Below, one piece after another: positions 11,094 through 23,798 of a stretch of DNA of 64,000 bases. Both the position numbers and the translations under genes were made by a program. Source of the stretch: Colletes latitarsis (lineage: Eukaryota > Arthropoda > Insecta > Hymenoptera > Colletidae); NCBI RefSeq assembly GCF_051014445.1, contig NW_027488365.1, positions 7,750,001 through 7,814,000 of the forward strand, in the 5' to 3' direction. Under the pieces are notes generated by a model. The model did no database searches, was not told where the DNA came from, and worked only from the letters and a program-made list of their open reading frames with translations. Position 1 is the stretch's first letter. The number at the start of each line of letters is the position of its first letter.

Positions 11094-14000
11094 GTTAGGT
11101 CTAGGTTAGGCCTGGGATTTTCACTGATCAGACTCATACTTTCGCATTCTTCACATACTTGTTGAACGGATCCTGGGTTTTTTCTGGTTTGGATCACGTA
11201 GTAATGTGGGTCCACACTGAAACAATCAATTAAACCTGGTCTTGATAAATATTTTAGAGGATAACGCATGTTAGGTCTGGGATAGGTCTGGGATTTGCCC
11301 TGATCACACTCATACCTACGCACACTTCACATACTCGTTGAACTGATCCTGGGTTATTTTCTGGTTTGGATCACATAGTAATGTGGTACCAAACTGAAAC
11401 AGTCGATTAAACCAGGTTTCGATCAATATTTTAGAGAATAACGCATGTTAGGTCTAGGTTACCCCTGGGATTTTCACTCATCAGACTCATACTTTCGCAT
11501 TCTTCTTATACTTGTTGAACTGATCCTGGGTTTTTTCTGGTTTGGATCACGTAGTAATGTGGTACCACACTGAAACAGTCGATTAAACCTGGTTTCGATC
11601 AATATTTTAGAGGATAACGCATGTTAGGTCTAGGTTAGGCCTGGGATTTTCACTCATCAGACTGATACATTCGCATTCCTCACATACTTGTTAAACGGAT
11701 CCTGGGTTTTTACTGGTTTGGATCACGTAGTAATGTGGTACCACACTGAAACAGTCGATTAAACCTGGTTTCGATCAATATTTTAGAGAATAATTCATGT
11801 TAGGTCTAGGTTAGGTCTGGGATTTGCTCTCATGAGGCTCATTCTTTCGCATATTTCTCATACTTGATGGCTAGATCATGGGCTGTTTCTGGATTGTATG
11901 ACGTAGTAATGTGGTACCACGCTGAAGCAGCGAATTAAACCTGGTTTCGATCAATATTTTAGAGGATAACGCAAGTTAGGTCTAGGTTAGGCCTGGGATT
12001 TGCCCTCATCAGGGTCATACTTTCGCAGTTTTAACATACATGTTGACCTGATCGAGGGTTTTTTCTGCTTTGGATCACGTAGTAAAGTGGTACCACACTG
12101 AAACATTCAATTAAACCTGGTCTTGATAAATATTTTAGAGGATAACGCATGTTAGGTTTGGGTTAGGTCTAGGATTTGCCCTCATCAGGCTCACAGTTTC
12201 GCGTTTTTCACATACTTCTCGATCAGATCCTGGGTTTTTTGTGGTTTGGATCACGTAGTAATGTGGTACCACACTGAAACAGTCGATTAAACCTGGTTTC
12301 GATCAATATTTTAGAGGATAACGCAAGTTAAGTCAGGGATTGGTCTGGGATTTGACCTCATCAGACTCATACTTTCGCACACTTCACATACTCGTTGAAC
12401 AGATCCTGGGTTACTTTCTGGTTTGGATCACATAGTAACGTGGTACCACACTGAAACAGTCGATTAAACCAGGTTTCGATCAATATTTCTGAGGATAACG
12501 CATGTTAGGTATAGGTTAGGCCTGGGATTTTCACTCATCAGACTCATACTTTCGCATTCTTCACATACTTGTAGAACGGATCCTGGGTTTTTTCTGGTTT
12601 GGATCACGTAGTAATGTGGGGCCACACTGAAACAGTCAATTAAACCTGGTCTTGATAAATATATTAGAGGATAACGCAAGTTAAGTCTGGGATTGGTCTG
12701 GGATTTGACCTCATCAGACTCATACTTTCGCACCCTTCACATACTTGTTGTACGGATCCTGGGTTTTTTCGGGTTTGGATCACGTAGTAATGTGGGTCCA
12801 CACTGAAACAATCAATTAAACCTGGTCTTGATAAATATTTTAGAGGATAACGCATGTTAGGTCTGGGATAGGTATGGGATTTGCCCTCATCAGACTCATA
12901 CTTTCGCACACTTCACATACTCGTTGAACAGATCCTGGGTTATTTTCTGGTTTGGATCACATAGGAATGTGGTACCACACTGAAACAGTCGTTTAAACCA
13001 GGTTTCGATCAATATTTTTGAGGATAACGCATGTTAGGTTTAGGTTAGGCCTGGGATTTTCACTCATCAGACTCATACTTTCGCATTCTTCACATACTTG
13101 TTGAACAGATGCTGGGTTTTTTCTGGTTTGTATCACGCAGTAGTGTGGTACCACACTGAAACAGTCCATTAAACCTGGTTTGGATAAATATTTTAGAGGA
13201 TAACGAATGTTAGGTCTGGGTTAGGTCTAGGATTTGCCCTCATCAGGCTCATACTTTCGCATATTTCTCATACTTCATGGCTAGATCCTAGGCTATTTCT
13301 GGATTGGATCACGTAGTAAAGTGGTACCACACTGAAACATGCAATGAAACCTGGTCTGGATAAATATTTTAGAGGACAACGCATCTTAGGTCTGGGTTAG
13401 GTCTAAGATTTGCCCTCATCAGGCTCACAGTTTCGCGTTTTTCACATACTTGTTGAACAGATCCTGGGTTTTTTCTGGTTTGGATCACGTAGTAATGTGG
13501 TACCACACTAAAACAGTCAATTAAACCTGGTTTCGATCAATATTTTAGAGGATCACGCAAGCTAGGTCTGGGATAGGTCAGGGATTTGCCCTCGTCAGGC
13601 TCATACTTTCGCGTTTTTCACATACTTGTTCAACAGATCCTGGGTTTTTCCGGTTTGGGTCACGTACTAGTGTGGTACCACACTGAAACAGTCGATTAAA
13701 CCCGGTTTCGATCAATATTTTTGAGGATAACGCATGTTAGGTCTAGGTTAGGCCGGGGATTTTCACTCAGCAGACTCGTACTTTCGCATTCTTCACATAC
13801 TTGTTGAACGGATCCTGGGTTTTTACTGGTTTGGATCACATAGTAATGTGGTACCACACTGAAACATTCAATTAAACCTGGTCTAGATAAATATTTTAGA
13901 GGATAACGCATGTTAGGTCTGGGTTAGGTCTAGGATTTGCCCCCATCAGGCTCATACTTTCGCAGTTTTAACATGCATGTTGACCTCATCGAGGGTTTTT

Positions 14001-14792
14001 TCTGCGATGGATCACGTAGTAAAGTGGTACCACAACTAAAACAGTCAATTGAACCTGGTTTCGATCATTATTTTAGAGGATAACGCAAGTTAGGTCTGGG
14101 ATAGGTCTGGGATTAGCCCTCATCAGACTCATACTTTCGCATTCTTCACATACTTGTTGACCTGATCGAGTGTTTTTTCTGCTTTGGATCACGTAGTAAA
14201 GTGGTACCACACTGAAACAGTCCATTAAACCTGGTTTGGATCAATATTTTAGAGAATAACGCATGTTAGGTCTAGGTTAGGTCTGGGATTTTCACTCATC
14301 AGACTCATACTTTCGCATTCTTCACATACTTGTTGAACGGATCCTGGGTTTTTACTGGTTTGGATCACGTAGTAATGTGGTACCACACTGAAACAGTCAA
14401 TTACACCTGGATTCGATCAATACTTTGGAGAGTAATTCATGTTAGGTCTAGGTTAGGTCTGGGATTTGCTCTCATCTGGCTCATTCTTTCGCATATTTCA
14501 CATACTTGATGTCTAGATCCTGGGCTTTTTCTGGATTGCATCACGTAGTAATGAAGTACAACACTGAAACAGTCAATTAAACCTGGTTTCCATCAATATT
14601 TTACCGGACAACGCATGTTAGGTCTAGGTTAGGCCTGGGATTTGCCCTCATCAGGGTCATACTTTCGCAGTTTTAACATACATGTTGACCTGATCGAGGG
14701 TTTTTTCCGCTTTGGATCACGTAGTAAAGTGGTACCACACTGAAGCAGTCCATTAAACCCGGTTTGGATCAATATTTTAGAGGATAACGTAT
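11094..14792 (+). repeat. Diverged mixed monomers, no clean higher-order unit
   Basis: About 21 monomers of all subfamilies in irregular order. A two- to three-monomer tract around 10.88-11.27 kb recurs near 12.29-12.68 kb (offset about 1410 bp, eight monomers) with substitutions such as GGGTCCAC against GGGGCCAC. A segment from about 13950 to 14700 (CAACTAAAACAGTCAATTG, GATCATTATTTTAGAGG) recurs near 40.54-41.3 kb. No gene or foreign DNA seen. Confidence 0.75.
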
Positions 14793-15848
14793 GTTAGGTT
14801 TGGGTTAGGTCTAGGATTTGCCCTCATCAGGCTCATACTTTCGCATATTTCTCATACTTCATGGCTAGATCCTGGGCTGTTTCTGGATTGTATCACGAAG
14901 TAATGTGGTACCACGCTGAAACCGTCAATTAAACCTGGTTTCGCTCAATATTTTAGAGGATAACGCAAGTTAGGTCTGGGATAGGTCTGGGATTTGCCCT
15001 CATCAGGCTCATACTTTCGCGTTTTTCACATACTTGTTGAACAGATCCTGGGTTTTTTCCGGTTTGGGTCACGTAGTAGTGTGGTACCACACTGAAACAT
15101 TCAATTAAACCTGGTCTAGATAAATATTTTAGAGGATAACGCATGTTAGGTCTGGCTTAGGTCTAGGATTTGCCCTTATCAGGCTCATACTTTCGCATAT
15201 TTCTCATACTTCATGGCTAGATCCTGGGCTGTTTCTGGATTGTATCACGAAGTAATGTGGTACCACGCTGAAACCGTCAATTAAACCTGGTTTCGTTCAA
15301 TATTTTAGAGGATAACGCAAGTTAGGTCTGGGATAGGTCTGGGATTTGCCCTCATCAGGCTCATACTTTCGCGTTTTTCACATACTTGTTGAACAGATCC
15401 TGGGTTTTTTCCGGTTTGGGTCACGTAGTAGTGTGGTACCACACTGAAACAATCAATTAAACCTGGTCATGATAAATATTTTAGAGGATAACGCATGTTA
15501 GGTCTGGGTTTGGTCTAGGATTTGCCCTCGTCAGGCTCATACTTTCGCATATTTCTCATACTTCATGGCTAGATCCTGGGCTATTTCTGGATTGGATCAC
15601 GTAGTAATGTGGTACCACACTGAAACAGTCGATTAAACCAGGTTTCTATGAATATTTTTGAGGATAACGCAAGTTAGGTCTGGGATAGGTCTGGGATTTG
15701 CCCTCATCAGGCTCATACTTTCGCGTTTTTCACATACTTGTTGAACAGATCCTGGGTTTTTTCCGGTTTGGGTCACGTAGTAGTGTGGTACCACACTGAA
15801 ACAGTCGATTAAACCTGGTTTCGATCAATATTTTTGAGGATAACGCAT
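14793..15848 (+). repeat. Three copies of a regular B-C dimer (352 bp each)
   Basis: Units begin at 14793, 15145 and 15497, exactly 352 bp apart, and fill 1056 bp. Each has a B monomer (CATATTTCTC, CTTCATGGCTAG) followed by a C monomer starting at 14969, 15321 and 15673, with the rare mark TTTTTTCCGGTTTGGGTCAC. The GATTGTATCACGAAGTAATG mark is in the first two B units only; the third reads GATTGGATCACGTAG. Confidence 0.88.
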
Positions 15849-18800
15849 GTTAGGTCTAGGTTACGTCTGGGATTTTCACTCATCAGGCTCATACTTTCGC
15901 ATTTTTCTCATACTTCATGGCTAGATCCTGGGCTGTTTCTGGATTGTATCACGTAGTAATGTGGTACCACACTGAAACAGTCTATTAAACCTGGTTTCGC
16001 TCAATATTTTAGAAGATAACGCATGTTAGGCCTAGGTTAGGCCTGGGATTTGCCCTCATCAGGGTCATACTTTCGCAGTTTTAACATACATGTTGGCCTG
16101 GTCGAGGGTTTTTTCTGCTTTGGATCACGTAGTGAAGTGCTACCGCACTGAAGCAGACCATTAAACCTGGTTTGGATCAATATTTTAGAGGATAACGCAT
16201 GTTAGGTCTAGGTTGGGCCTGGGATTTTCACTCATCAGACACATGTTTGCGCATTCTTCACATACTTGTTGAACGGACCCTGGGTTTTTCCTGGTTTGGA
16301 TCAGGTAGTAATGTGGGACCACACTGGAGCAGTCAATTAAACCTGGTTTCGATCAATGTTTTAGAGAATATTTCATGTTAGGTCTAGGTTAGGTCTGGGA
16401 TTTGCTCTCATCAGGCTCATTCTTTCGCATATTTCTCATACTTGATGGCTAGATCCTGGGCTTTTTCTGGATTGAATCACGTAGTAATGAAGTACAACAC
16501 TGAAACAGTCAATTAAACCTGGTCTTGATAAATATTTTAGAGGATAACGCATGTTAGGTTTGGGTTAGGTCTAGTATTTGCCCCCATCAGGCTCATACTT
16601 TCGCATATTTCTCATACTTCATGGCTGGATCCTGGGCTATTTCTGGATTGGATCACGTGGTAATGTGGTACCACACTGAAACAGTCAATTAAACCTGGTT
16701 TCCATCAATATTTTAGAGGAAAACGCATGTTAGGTCTAGGTTAGGCCTGGGATTTGCCCTCATCAGGGTCATACTTCCGCAGTTTTAACATACATGTTGA
16801 CCTGATCGAGGGTTTTTTCTGCTTTGGATCACGTAGTGAAGTGGTACCGCACTGAAGCAGACCACTAAACCTGGTTTGGATGAATATTTTAGAGGATAAC
16901 GCATGTTAGGTTTGGGTTAGGTCTAGGATTTGCACTCATCAGGCTCATACTTTCGCATATTTCTCATATTTCATGGCTAGATCCTGGGCTGTTTCAGGAT
17001 TGTATCACGTAGTAATGTGGTACCACGCTGAAACAGTCAATTATAACTGGTTTCGATCAATATTTTAGAGGATAACGCAAGTTTGGTCTGGGATAGGTCT
17101 GGGATTTGCCCTCATCAGGCTCATACTTTCGCGTTTTTCACATACTTGTACAACAGATCCTGGGTTTTTCCGGTTTGGGTCACGTACTAGTGTGGTACCA
17201 CACTGAAACAGTCGATTAAACCCGGTTTCGATCAATATTTTAGAGGATAACGCATGTTAGGTCTAGGTTGGGCCTGGGATTTTCACTCATCAGACACATG
17301 TTTGCGCATTCTTCACATACTTGTTGAACGGACCCTGGGTTTTTCCTGGTTTGGATCAGGTAGTAATGTGGGACCACACTGAAACAGTCAATTACACCTG
17401 GATTCGATCAATACTTTGGAGAGTAATTCATGTTAGGTCTAGGTTAGGTCTGGGATTTGCTCTCATCTGGCTCATTCTTTCGCATATTTCACATACTTGA
17501 TGTCTAGATCCTGGGCTTTTTCTGGATTGCATCACGTAGTAATGAAGTACAACACTGAAACAGTCAATTAAACCTGGTTTCCATCAATATTTTACAGGAC
17601 AACGCATGTTAGGTCTAGGTTAGGCCTGGGATTTGCCCTCATCAGGGTCATACTTTCGCAGTTTTAACATACATGTTGACCTGATCGAGGGTTTTTTCCG
17701 CTTTGGATCACGTAGTAAAGTGGTACCACACTGAAGCAGTCCATTAAACCCGGTTTGGATCAATATTTTAGAGGATAACGTATGTTAGGTTTGGGTTAGG
17801 TCTAGGATTTCCCCTCATCAGGCTCATACTTTCGCATATTTCTCATACTTCATGGCTAGATCCTGGGCTTTTTTTGGATTGCATCACGTAGTAATGAAGT
17901 ACAACACTGAAACAGTCAATTAAACCTGGTTTCCATCAATATTTTAGAGGACAACGCATGTTAGGTCTAGGTTAGGCCTGGGATTTGCCCTCATCAGGGT
18001 CATACTTTCGCAGTTTTAACATACACGTTGACCTGATCGAGGGTTTTTTCCGCTTTGGATCACGTAGAAAAGTGGTACCACACTGAAGCAATCCATTAAA
18101 CCCGGTTTGGATCAATATTTTAGAGGATAACGCATGTTAGGTTTGGGTTAGGTCTAGGATTTGCCCTCATCAGGCTCATACTTTCGCATATTTCTCATAC
18201 TTCATGGCTAGATCCTGGACTTTTTCTGGATTGTTTCACGTAGTAATGTGGTACCACGCTGAAACAGTCAATTAAACCTGGTTTCGATCAATATTTTAGA
18301 GGATAACGCAAGTTAGGTCTGGGATAGGTCTGGGATTCGCCCTCATCAGGCTCATACTTTCGCGTTTTTCACATACTTGTTGAACAGATCCTGGGTTTTT
18401 TCTGGTTTGAGTCACGTAGTAATGTGGTACCACACTGAAACAGTCGATTAAACCAGGTTTCGATCAATATTTTTGAGGATAACGCATGTTAGGTCCAGGT
18501 TAGGCCTGGGATTTTCACTCATCAGACTCATACTTTCGCATTCTTCACATACTTGTTGAACGGATCCTGGGCTTTTTCTGGATTGCATCACATAGTAATG
18601 AAGTACAACACAGAAACAGACAATTAAAACTGGTTTCCATCAATATCTTAGAGGACAACGCAAGTTAGGTCTGGGATAGGTCTGGGATTTGCCCTCATCA
18701 GACTCATACTTTCGCATTCTTCACATACTTGTTGAACGGATCCTGGGTTTTTTCTGGTTTGGATCACGTAGTAATGTGGTACCACACTGAAACATTCAAA

Positions 18801-19191
18801 CAAACCAGGTCTTGACAAATATTTTAGATGATAACGCATGTTAGGTCTGGGTTAGGTCTAGGATTTGCCCCCATCAGGCTCATACTTTCGCATATTTCTC
18901 ATACTTCATGGCTAGATCCTGGGCTATTTCTGGATTGGATCACGTAGTAATGTGGTACCACACTGAAACAGTCAATTAAACCTGGTTTCGATCAATATTT
19001 TAGAGGACAATGCAAGTTAGGTCTGGCATAGGTCTGGGATTCGCCCTCATCAGACTCATACTTTCGCGTTTTTCACATACTTGTTGAACTGATCGAGAGT
19101 TTTTTCTGCTTTGGATCACGTAGTAAAGTGGTACCACACTGAAACAGTCCATTAAACCTGGTTTGGATCAATATTTTTGAGGATAACGCAT
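15849..19191 (+). repeat. Mixed monomers with mosaic copies
   Basis: About 19 monomers. An A variant with TTGGGCCTGGG, CAGACACATGTTTGCGC and GGATCAGGTAGTAATG begins at 16201 and again at 17256. The second copy then passes into ATTACACCTGGATTCGATC and TACTTTGGAGAGTAATTC, which match 14401 onward (offset 2993 bp). A tract at about 17.97-18.73 kb recurs at 41.21-41.98 kb (offset 23249 bp; shared TAACATACACGTTGACC and GTTAGGTCCAGGTTAGG). Confidence 0.78.
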
Positions 19192-19895
19192 GTTAGGTCT
19201 AGGTTAGGCCGGGGAATTTCACTCATCAGGCTCATACTTTCGCATATTTCTCATACTTCATGGCTAGATCCTGGGCTGCTTCTGGATTGTATCACATAGT
19301 AATGTGGTACCACGCTGAAACAGTCGATTAAACCTGGATTCGACCAATATTTTAGAGGATAACGCATGCTAGGTCTAGGTTAGGCCTGGGATTTGCCCTC
19401 ATCAGGGTCATACTTTCGCAGTTTTAACATACATGTTGACCTGATCGAGAGTTTTTTCTGCTTTGGATCACGAAGTAAAGTGGTACCACACTGAAACAGT
19501 CCATTAAACCTGGTTTGGATCAATATTTTTGAGGATAACGCATGTTAGGTCTAGGTTAGGCCGGGGAATTTCACTCATCAGACTCATACTTTCGCATATT
19601 TCTCATGCTTCATGGCTAGATCCTGGGCTGTTTCTGGATTGTATCACATAGTAATGTGGTACCACGCTGAAACAGTCGATTAAACCTGGTTTCGATCAAT
19701 ATTTTAGAGGATAACGCATGTTAGGTCTAGGTTAGGCGTGGGATTTGCCCTCATCAGGGTCATACTTTCGCAGTTTTAACATACATGTTGACCTGATCGA
19801 GGGTTTTTTCTGCTTTGGATCACGTAGTAAAGTGGTACCACACTGAAACAGTCCATTTAACCTGGTTTGGATCAATATTTTAGAGGATAACGCAT
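19192..19895 (+). repeat. Two copies of a 352 bp dimer with subfamily E
   Basis: Units start at 19192 and 19544. Each pairs a hybrid monomer (TTAGGCCGGGGAATTTCACT joined to a B-type CATATTTCTC and CTTCATGGCTAG half) with an E monomer (CAGTTTTAACATAC, TGACCTGATCGAG). The hybrid mark GGCCGGGGAATTTCACTC reappears around 62.0 and 62.2 kb. Confidence 0.83.
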
Positions 19896-19929
19896 GTTAG
19901 GTCTAGGTTAGCCCTGGGATTTTCACTCA

Positions 19930-20810
19930 TCAGACTCATACTTTCGCATTCTTCACATACTTGTTGAACGGATCCTGGGTTTTTTCTGGTTTCGTTAACG
20001 TAGTAATGTGGTACCACACTGAAACATTCAATTAAACCTGATCTTGATAAATATTTGAGAGGATAACGCATGTTAGGTTTGGGTTAAGTCCTGGATTTGC
20101 CCTCATCAGTCTCATACTTTCGCATATTTCTCATACTTCATGGCTAGATCCTGGGCTGTTTCTGGATTGTATCACGTAGTAATTTGGTACCACGCTGAAA
20201 CAGTCAATTAAACCTGGTTTCGATCAATATTTTGCAGGATAACGCAAGTTAGGTCTGGCATAGGTCTGGGATTCGCCCTCATCAGACTCATACTTTCGCG
20301 TTTTTCACATACTTGTTGAACTGATCCTGGGCTTTTTCTGGTTTGGATCACGTAGTAATGTGGGACCACACTGAAACAATCAATTAAACCTGGTCTTGAT
20401 AAATATTTTAGAGGATAACGCATGTTAGGTCTGGGATAGGTCTGGGATTTGCCCTCATCAGACTCATACTTTCGCACACTTCACATACTCGTTGAACAGA
20501 TCCTGGGTTATTTTCTGGTTTGGATCACGTAGTAGTGTGGTACCACACTGAAACAGTCCATTAAACCTGGATTGGATCAATATTTTAGAGCATAACGCAT
20601 GTTAGGTCTAGGTTAGGTCTGGGATTTTCACTCATCAGACTCATACTTTCGCGTTTTTCACATACTTGTTGAACTGATCCTGGGCTTTTTCTGGTTTGGA
20701 TCACGTAGTAATGTGGGACCACACTGAAACAATCAATTAAACCTGGTCTTGATAAATATTTTAGAGGATAACGCATTTTAGGTCTGGGATATGTCTGGGA
20801 TTTGCCCTCA
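19930..20810 (+). repeat. 5-monomer higher-order repeat (881 bp), copy 1
   Basis: Five monomers repeated at 20811-21691 with an 881 bp offset. Shared marks are GGTTTCGTTAACGTAGTAAT, ATATTTGAGAGGATAACG, GGTTAAGTCCTGGATTTG, ATTTTGCAGGATAACG and AGAGCATAACGCATG. The edges lie inside the invariant CATCAGACTCATACTTTCGC block, where an unequal exchange would leave no scar. Confidence 0.93.
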
Positions 20811-21691
20811 TCAGACTCATACTTTCGCATTCTTCACATACTTGTTGAACGGATCCTGGGTTTTTTCTGGTTTCGTTAACGTAGTAATGTGGTACCACAC
20901 TGAAACATTCAATTAAACCTGATCTTGATAAATATTTGAGAGGATAACGCATGTTAGGTTTGGGTTAAGTCCTGGATTTGCCCTCATCAGTCTCATACTT
21001 TCGCATATTTCTCATACTTCATGGCTAGATCCTGGGCTGTTTCTGGATTGTATCACGTAGTAATTTGGTACCACGCTGAAACAGTCAATTAAACCTGGTT
21101 TCGATCAATATTTTGCAGGATAACGCAAGTTAGGTCTGGCATAGGTCTGGGATTCGCCCTCATCAGACTCATACTTTCGCGTTTTTCACATACTTGTTGA
21201 ACTGATCCTGGGCTTTTTCTGGTTTGGATCACGTAGTAATGTGGGACCACACTGAAACAATCAATTAAACCTGGTCTTGATAAATATTTTAGAGGATAAC
21301 GCATGTTAGGTCTGGGATAGGTCTGGGATTTGCCCTCATCAGACTCATACTTTCGCACACTTCACATACTCGTTGAACAGATCCTGGGTTATTTTCTGGT
21401 TTGGATCACGTAGTAGTGTGGTACCACACTGAAACAGTCCATTAAACCTGGTTTGGATCAATATTTTAGAGCATAACGCATGTTAGGTCTAGGTTAGGTC
21501 TGGGATTTTCACTCATCAGACTCATACTTTCGCGTTTTTCACATACTTGTTGAACTGATCCTGGGCTTTTTCTGGTTTGGATCACGTAGTAATGTGGGAC
21601 CACACTGAAACAATCAATTAAACCTGGTCTTGATAAATATTTTAGAGGATAACGCATTTTAGGTCTGGGATATGTCTGGGATTTGCCCTCA
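20811..21691 (+). repeat. 5-monomer higher-order repeat (881 bp), copy 2
   Basis: Near-identical to the preceding 881 bp; a visible difference is CCTGGTTTGGATC here against CCTGGATTGGATC in copy 1. After it the sequence reads CACACTACACATACTCG, whereas the equivalent place after copy 1's first pass reads CATTCTTCACATACTTG. This fixes the junction within about 20 bp. Confidence 0.93.
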
Positions 21692-21861
21692 TCAGACTCA
21701 TACTTTCGCACACTACACATACTCGTTGAACAGATCCTGGGTTTTTTCTGGTTTGGATCACGTAGTAATCTGGTACCACACTGAAACAGTCGATTAAACC
21801 AGGTTTCGATCAATATTTTTGAGGATAACGCATGTTAGCTCTAGGTTAGGCCTGGGGTCTT

Positions 21862-23798
21862 CACTCATCAGGCTCATACTTTCGCATTCTTCACATACTT
21901 GTTGAACGTATCCTGGGTTTTTTCTGGTTTGGATCACGTAGTAATGTGGGACCACACTGAAACAGTCAATTAAACCTGGTTTCGAGCAATATTTTAGAGG
22001 ATAACGCATGTTAGGTCTGGGATTGGTCTGGGATTTGACCTCATCAGACTCACACTTTCGCACACTTCACATACTCGTTGAACAGATCCTGGGTATTTTC
22101 TGGTTTGGATCACGTAGTGATGTGGTACCACACTGAAACAGTCGATTAAACCTGGTTGCGATCAATATTTTAGAGGATAACGCATGTTAGGTCTAGGTTA
22201 GCCCTGGGATTTTCACTCATCAGACTCATACTTTCGCATTCTTCACATATTTGTTGAACGGATCTTGGGTTTTTTCTGGTGTGGATCACGTAGTAATGTG
22301 GTACCACGCTGAAACAATCAATTAAACCTGATCTTGATAAATATTTTAGAGGATAACGCATGTTAGGTCTGGGATAGGTCGGGGATTTGCCCTCATCGGC
22401 CTCATACTTTCGCACACTTCACATACTCGTTGAACAGATCCTGGGTTATTTTCTGGATTGGATCACGTAGTAGTGTGGTACCACACTGAAACAGTCCATT
22501 GAACCTGGTCTGGATCAATATTTTAGAGAATAATACATGTTAGGTCTAGGTTCGGTCTGGGATTTGCTCTCATCAGGCTCATTCTTTCGCATATTTCTCA
22601 TACTTGATGGCTAGATGCTGGGCTTTTTCTGGATTGCATCACGTAGTAATGAAGTACAACACTGAAACAGTCAATTAAACTTGGTTTCCATCAAGATCTT
22701 AAAGGACAACGCAAGTTAGGTCTGGGATAGGTCTTGGATTTGCCCTCATCAGGCTCATACTTTCACGTTTTTCACATACTTGTTGAACGGATCATGGGTT
22801 TTTTCTGGTTTGGATCACGTAGTAGTATGGTACCTCACTGAAACAGTCCATTGAACCTGGTTTGGATCAATATTTTAGAGGATAACGCAAGTTAAGTCTG
22901 GGATTGGTCTGGGATTTGACCTCATCAGACTCACACTTTCGCACACTTCACATACTCGTTGAACAGATCCTGGGTATTTTCTGGTTTGGATCACGTAGTG
23001 ATGTGGTACCACACTGAAACAGTCGATTAAACCTGGTTGCGATCAATATTTTAGAGGATAACGCATGTTAGGTCTAGGTTAGCCCTGGGATTTTAACGCA
23101 TCACACTCATACTTTCGCATATTTCTCATACTTCATGGCTAGATCCTGGGCTGTTTCTGGATTATATCACGTAGTAATTTGGTACCACACTGAAACAGTC
23201 AATTAAACCAGGTTTCGATCAATATTTTTGAGGATAACGCATGTTAGGTCTTGGTTATGTTTGGGATTTTCACTCATCAGACTCATACTTTCGCATTCTT
23301 CACATACTTGTTGAACGGATCATGGGTTTTTTCTGGTTTGGATCACGTAGTAATGTGGGACCACACTGAAACAATCAATTAAACCTGGTCTTGATAAATA
23401 TTTTAGAGGATAACGCATGTTAGGTCTGGGATAGGTCTAGGATTTGCCCTCATCAGGCTCATACTTTCGCATATTTCTCATACTTCATGGCTAGATCCTG
23501 GGCTATTTCTGGATTGGATCACGTAGTAATGTGGTACCACACTGAAACAGTCAACTAAACCTGGTCTTGATAAATATTTTAGAGGATAACGCATGTTAGG
23601 GCTGGGTAAGGTCTAGGATTTGCCCTCGTCTGGATCATACTTTCGCATATTTCTCATACTTCATGGCTAGATCCTGGGCTGTTTCTGGATTGTATCACAT
23701 AGTAATGTGGTACCACGCTGAAACAGTCGATTAAACCTGGTTTCGATCAATATTTTTGAGGATAACGCATGTTAGGTCTTGGTTAGGTTTGGGATTTT
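21862..23798 (+). repeat. 11-monomer higher-order repeat (1937 bp), copy 1
   Basis: Eleven monomers repeated at 23799-25735 (offset 1937 bp). Shared marks are GAACGTATCCTGGG, GTTGCGATCAATATT, CACATATTTGTTGAACGG, CATCGGCCTCATAC, AGAATAATACATGTTAGG, CATCAAGATCTTAAAGG and TTTCACGTTTTTCACATAC. The left edge is in TCACTCATCAGGCTCATAC. Confidence 0.93.

Noticed and set aside
16199..16381. Plus-strand 60-codon frames here and near 57766 and 62871
   Set aside because: Shadows of the repeat on the other strand, with no recognisable domain. The last two are the same sequence 5105 bp apart because of a duplication.
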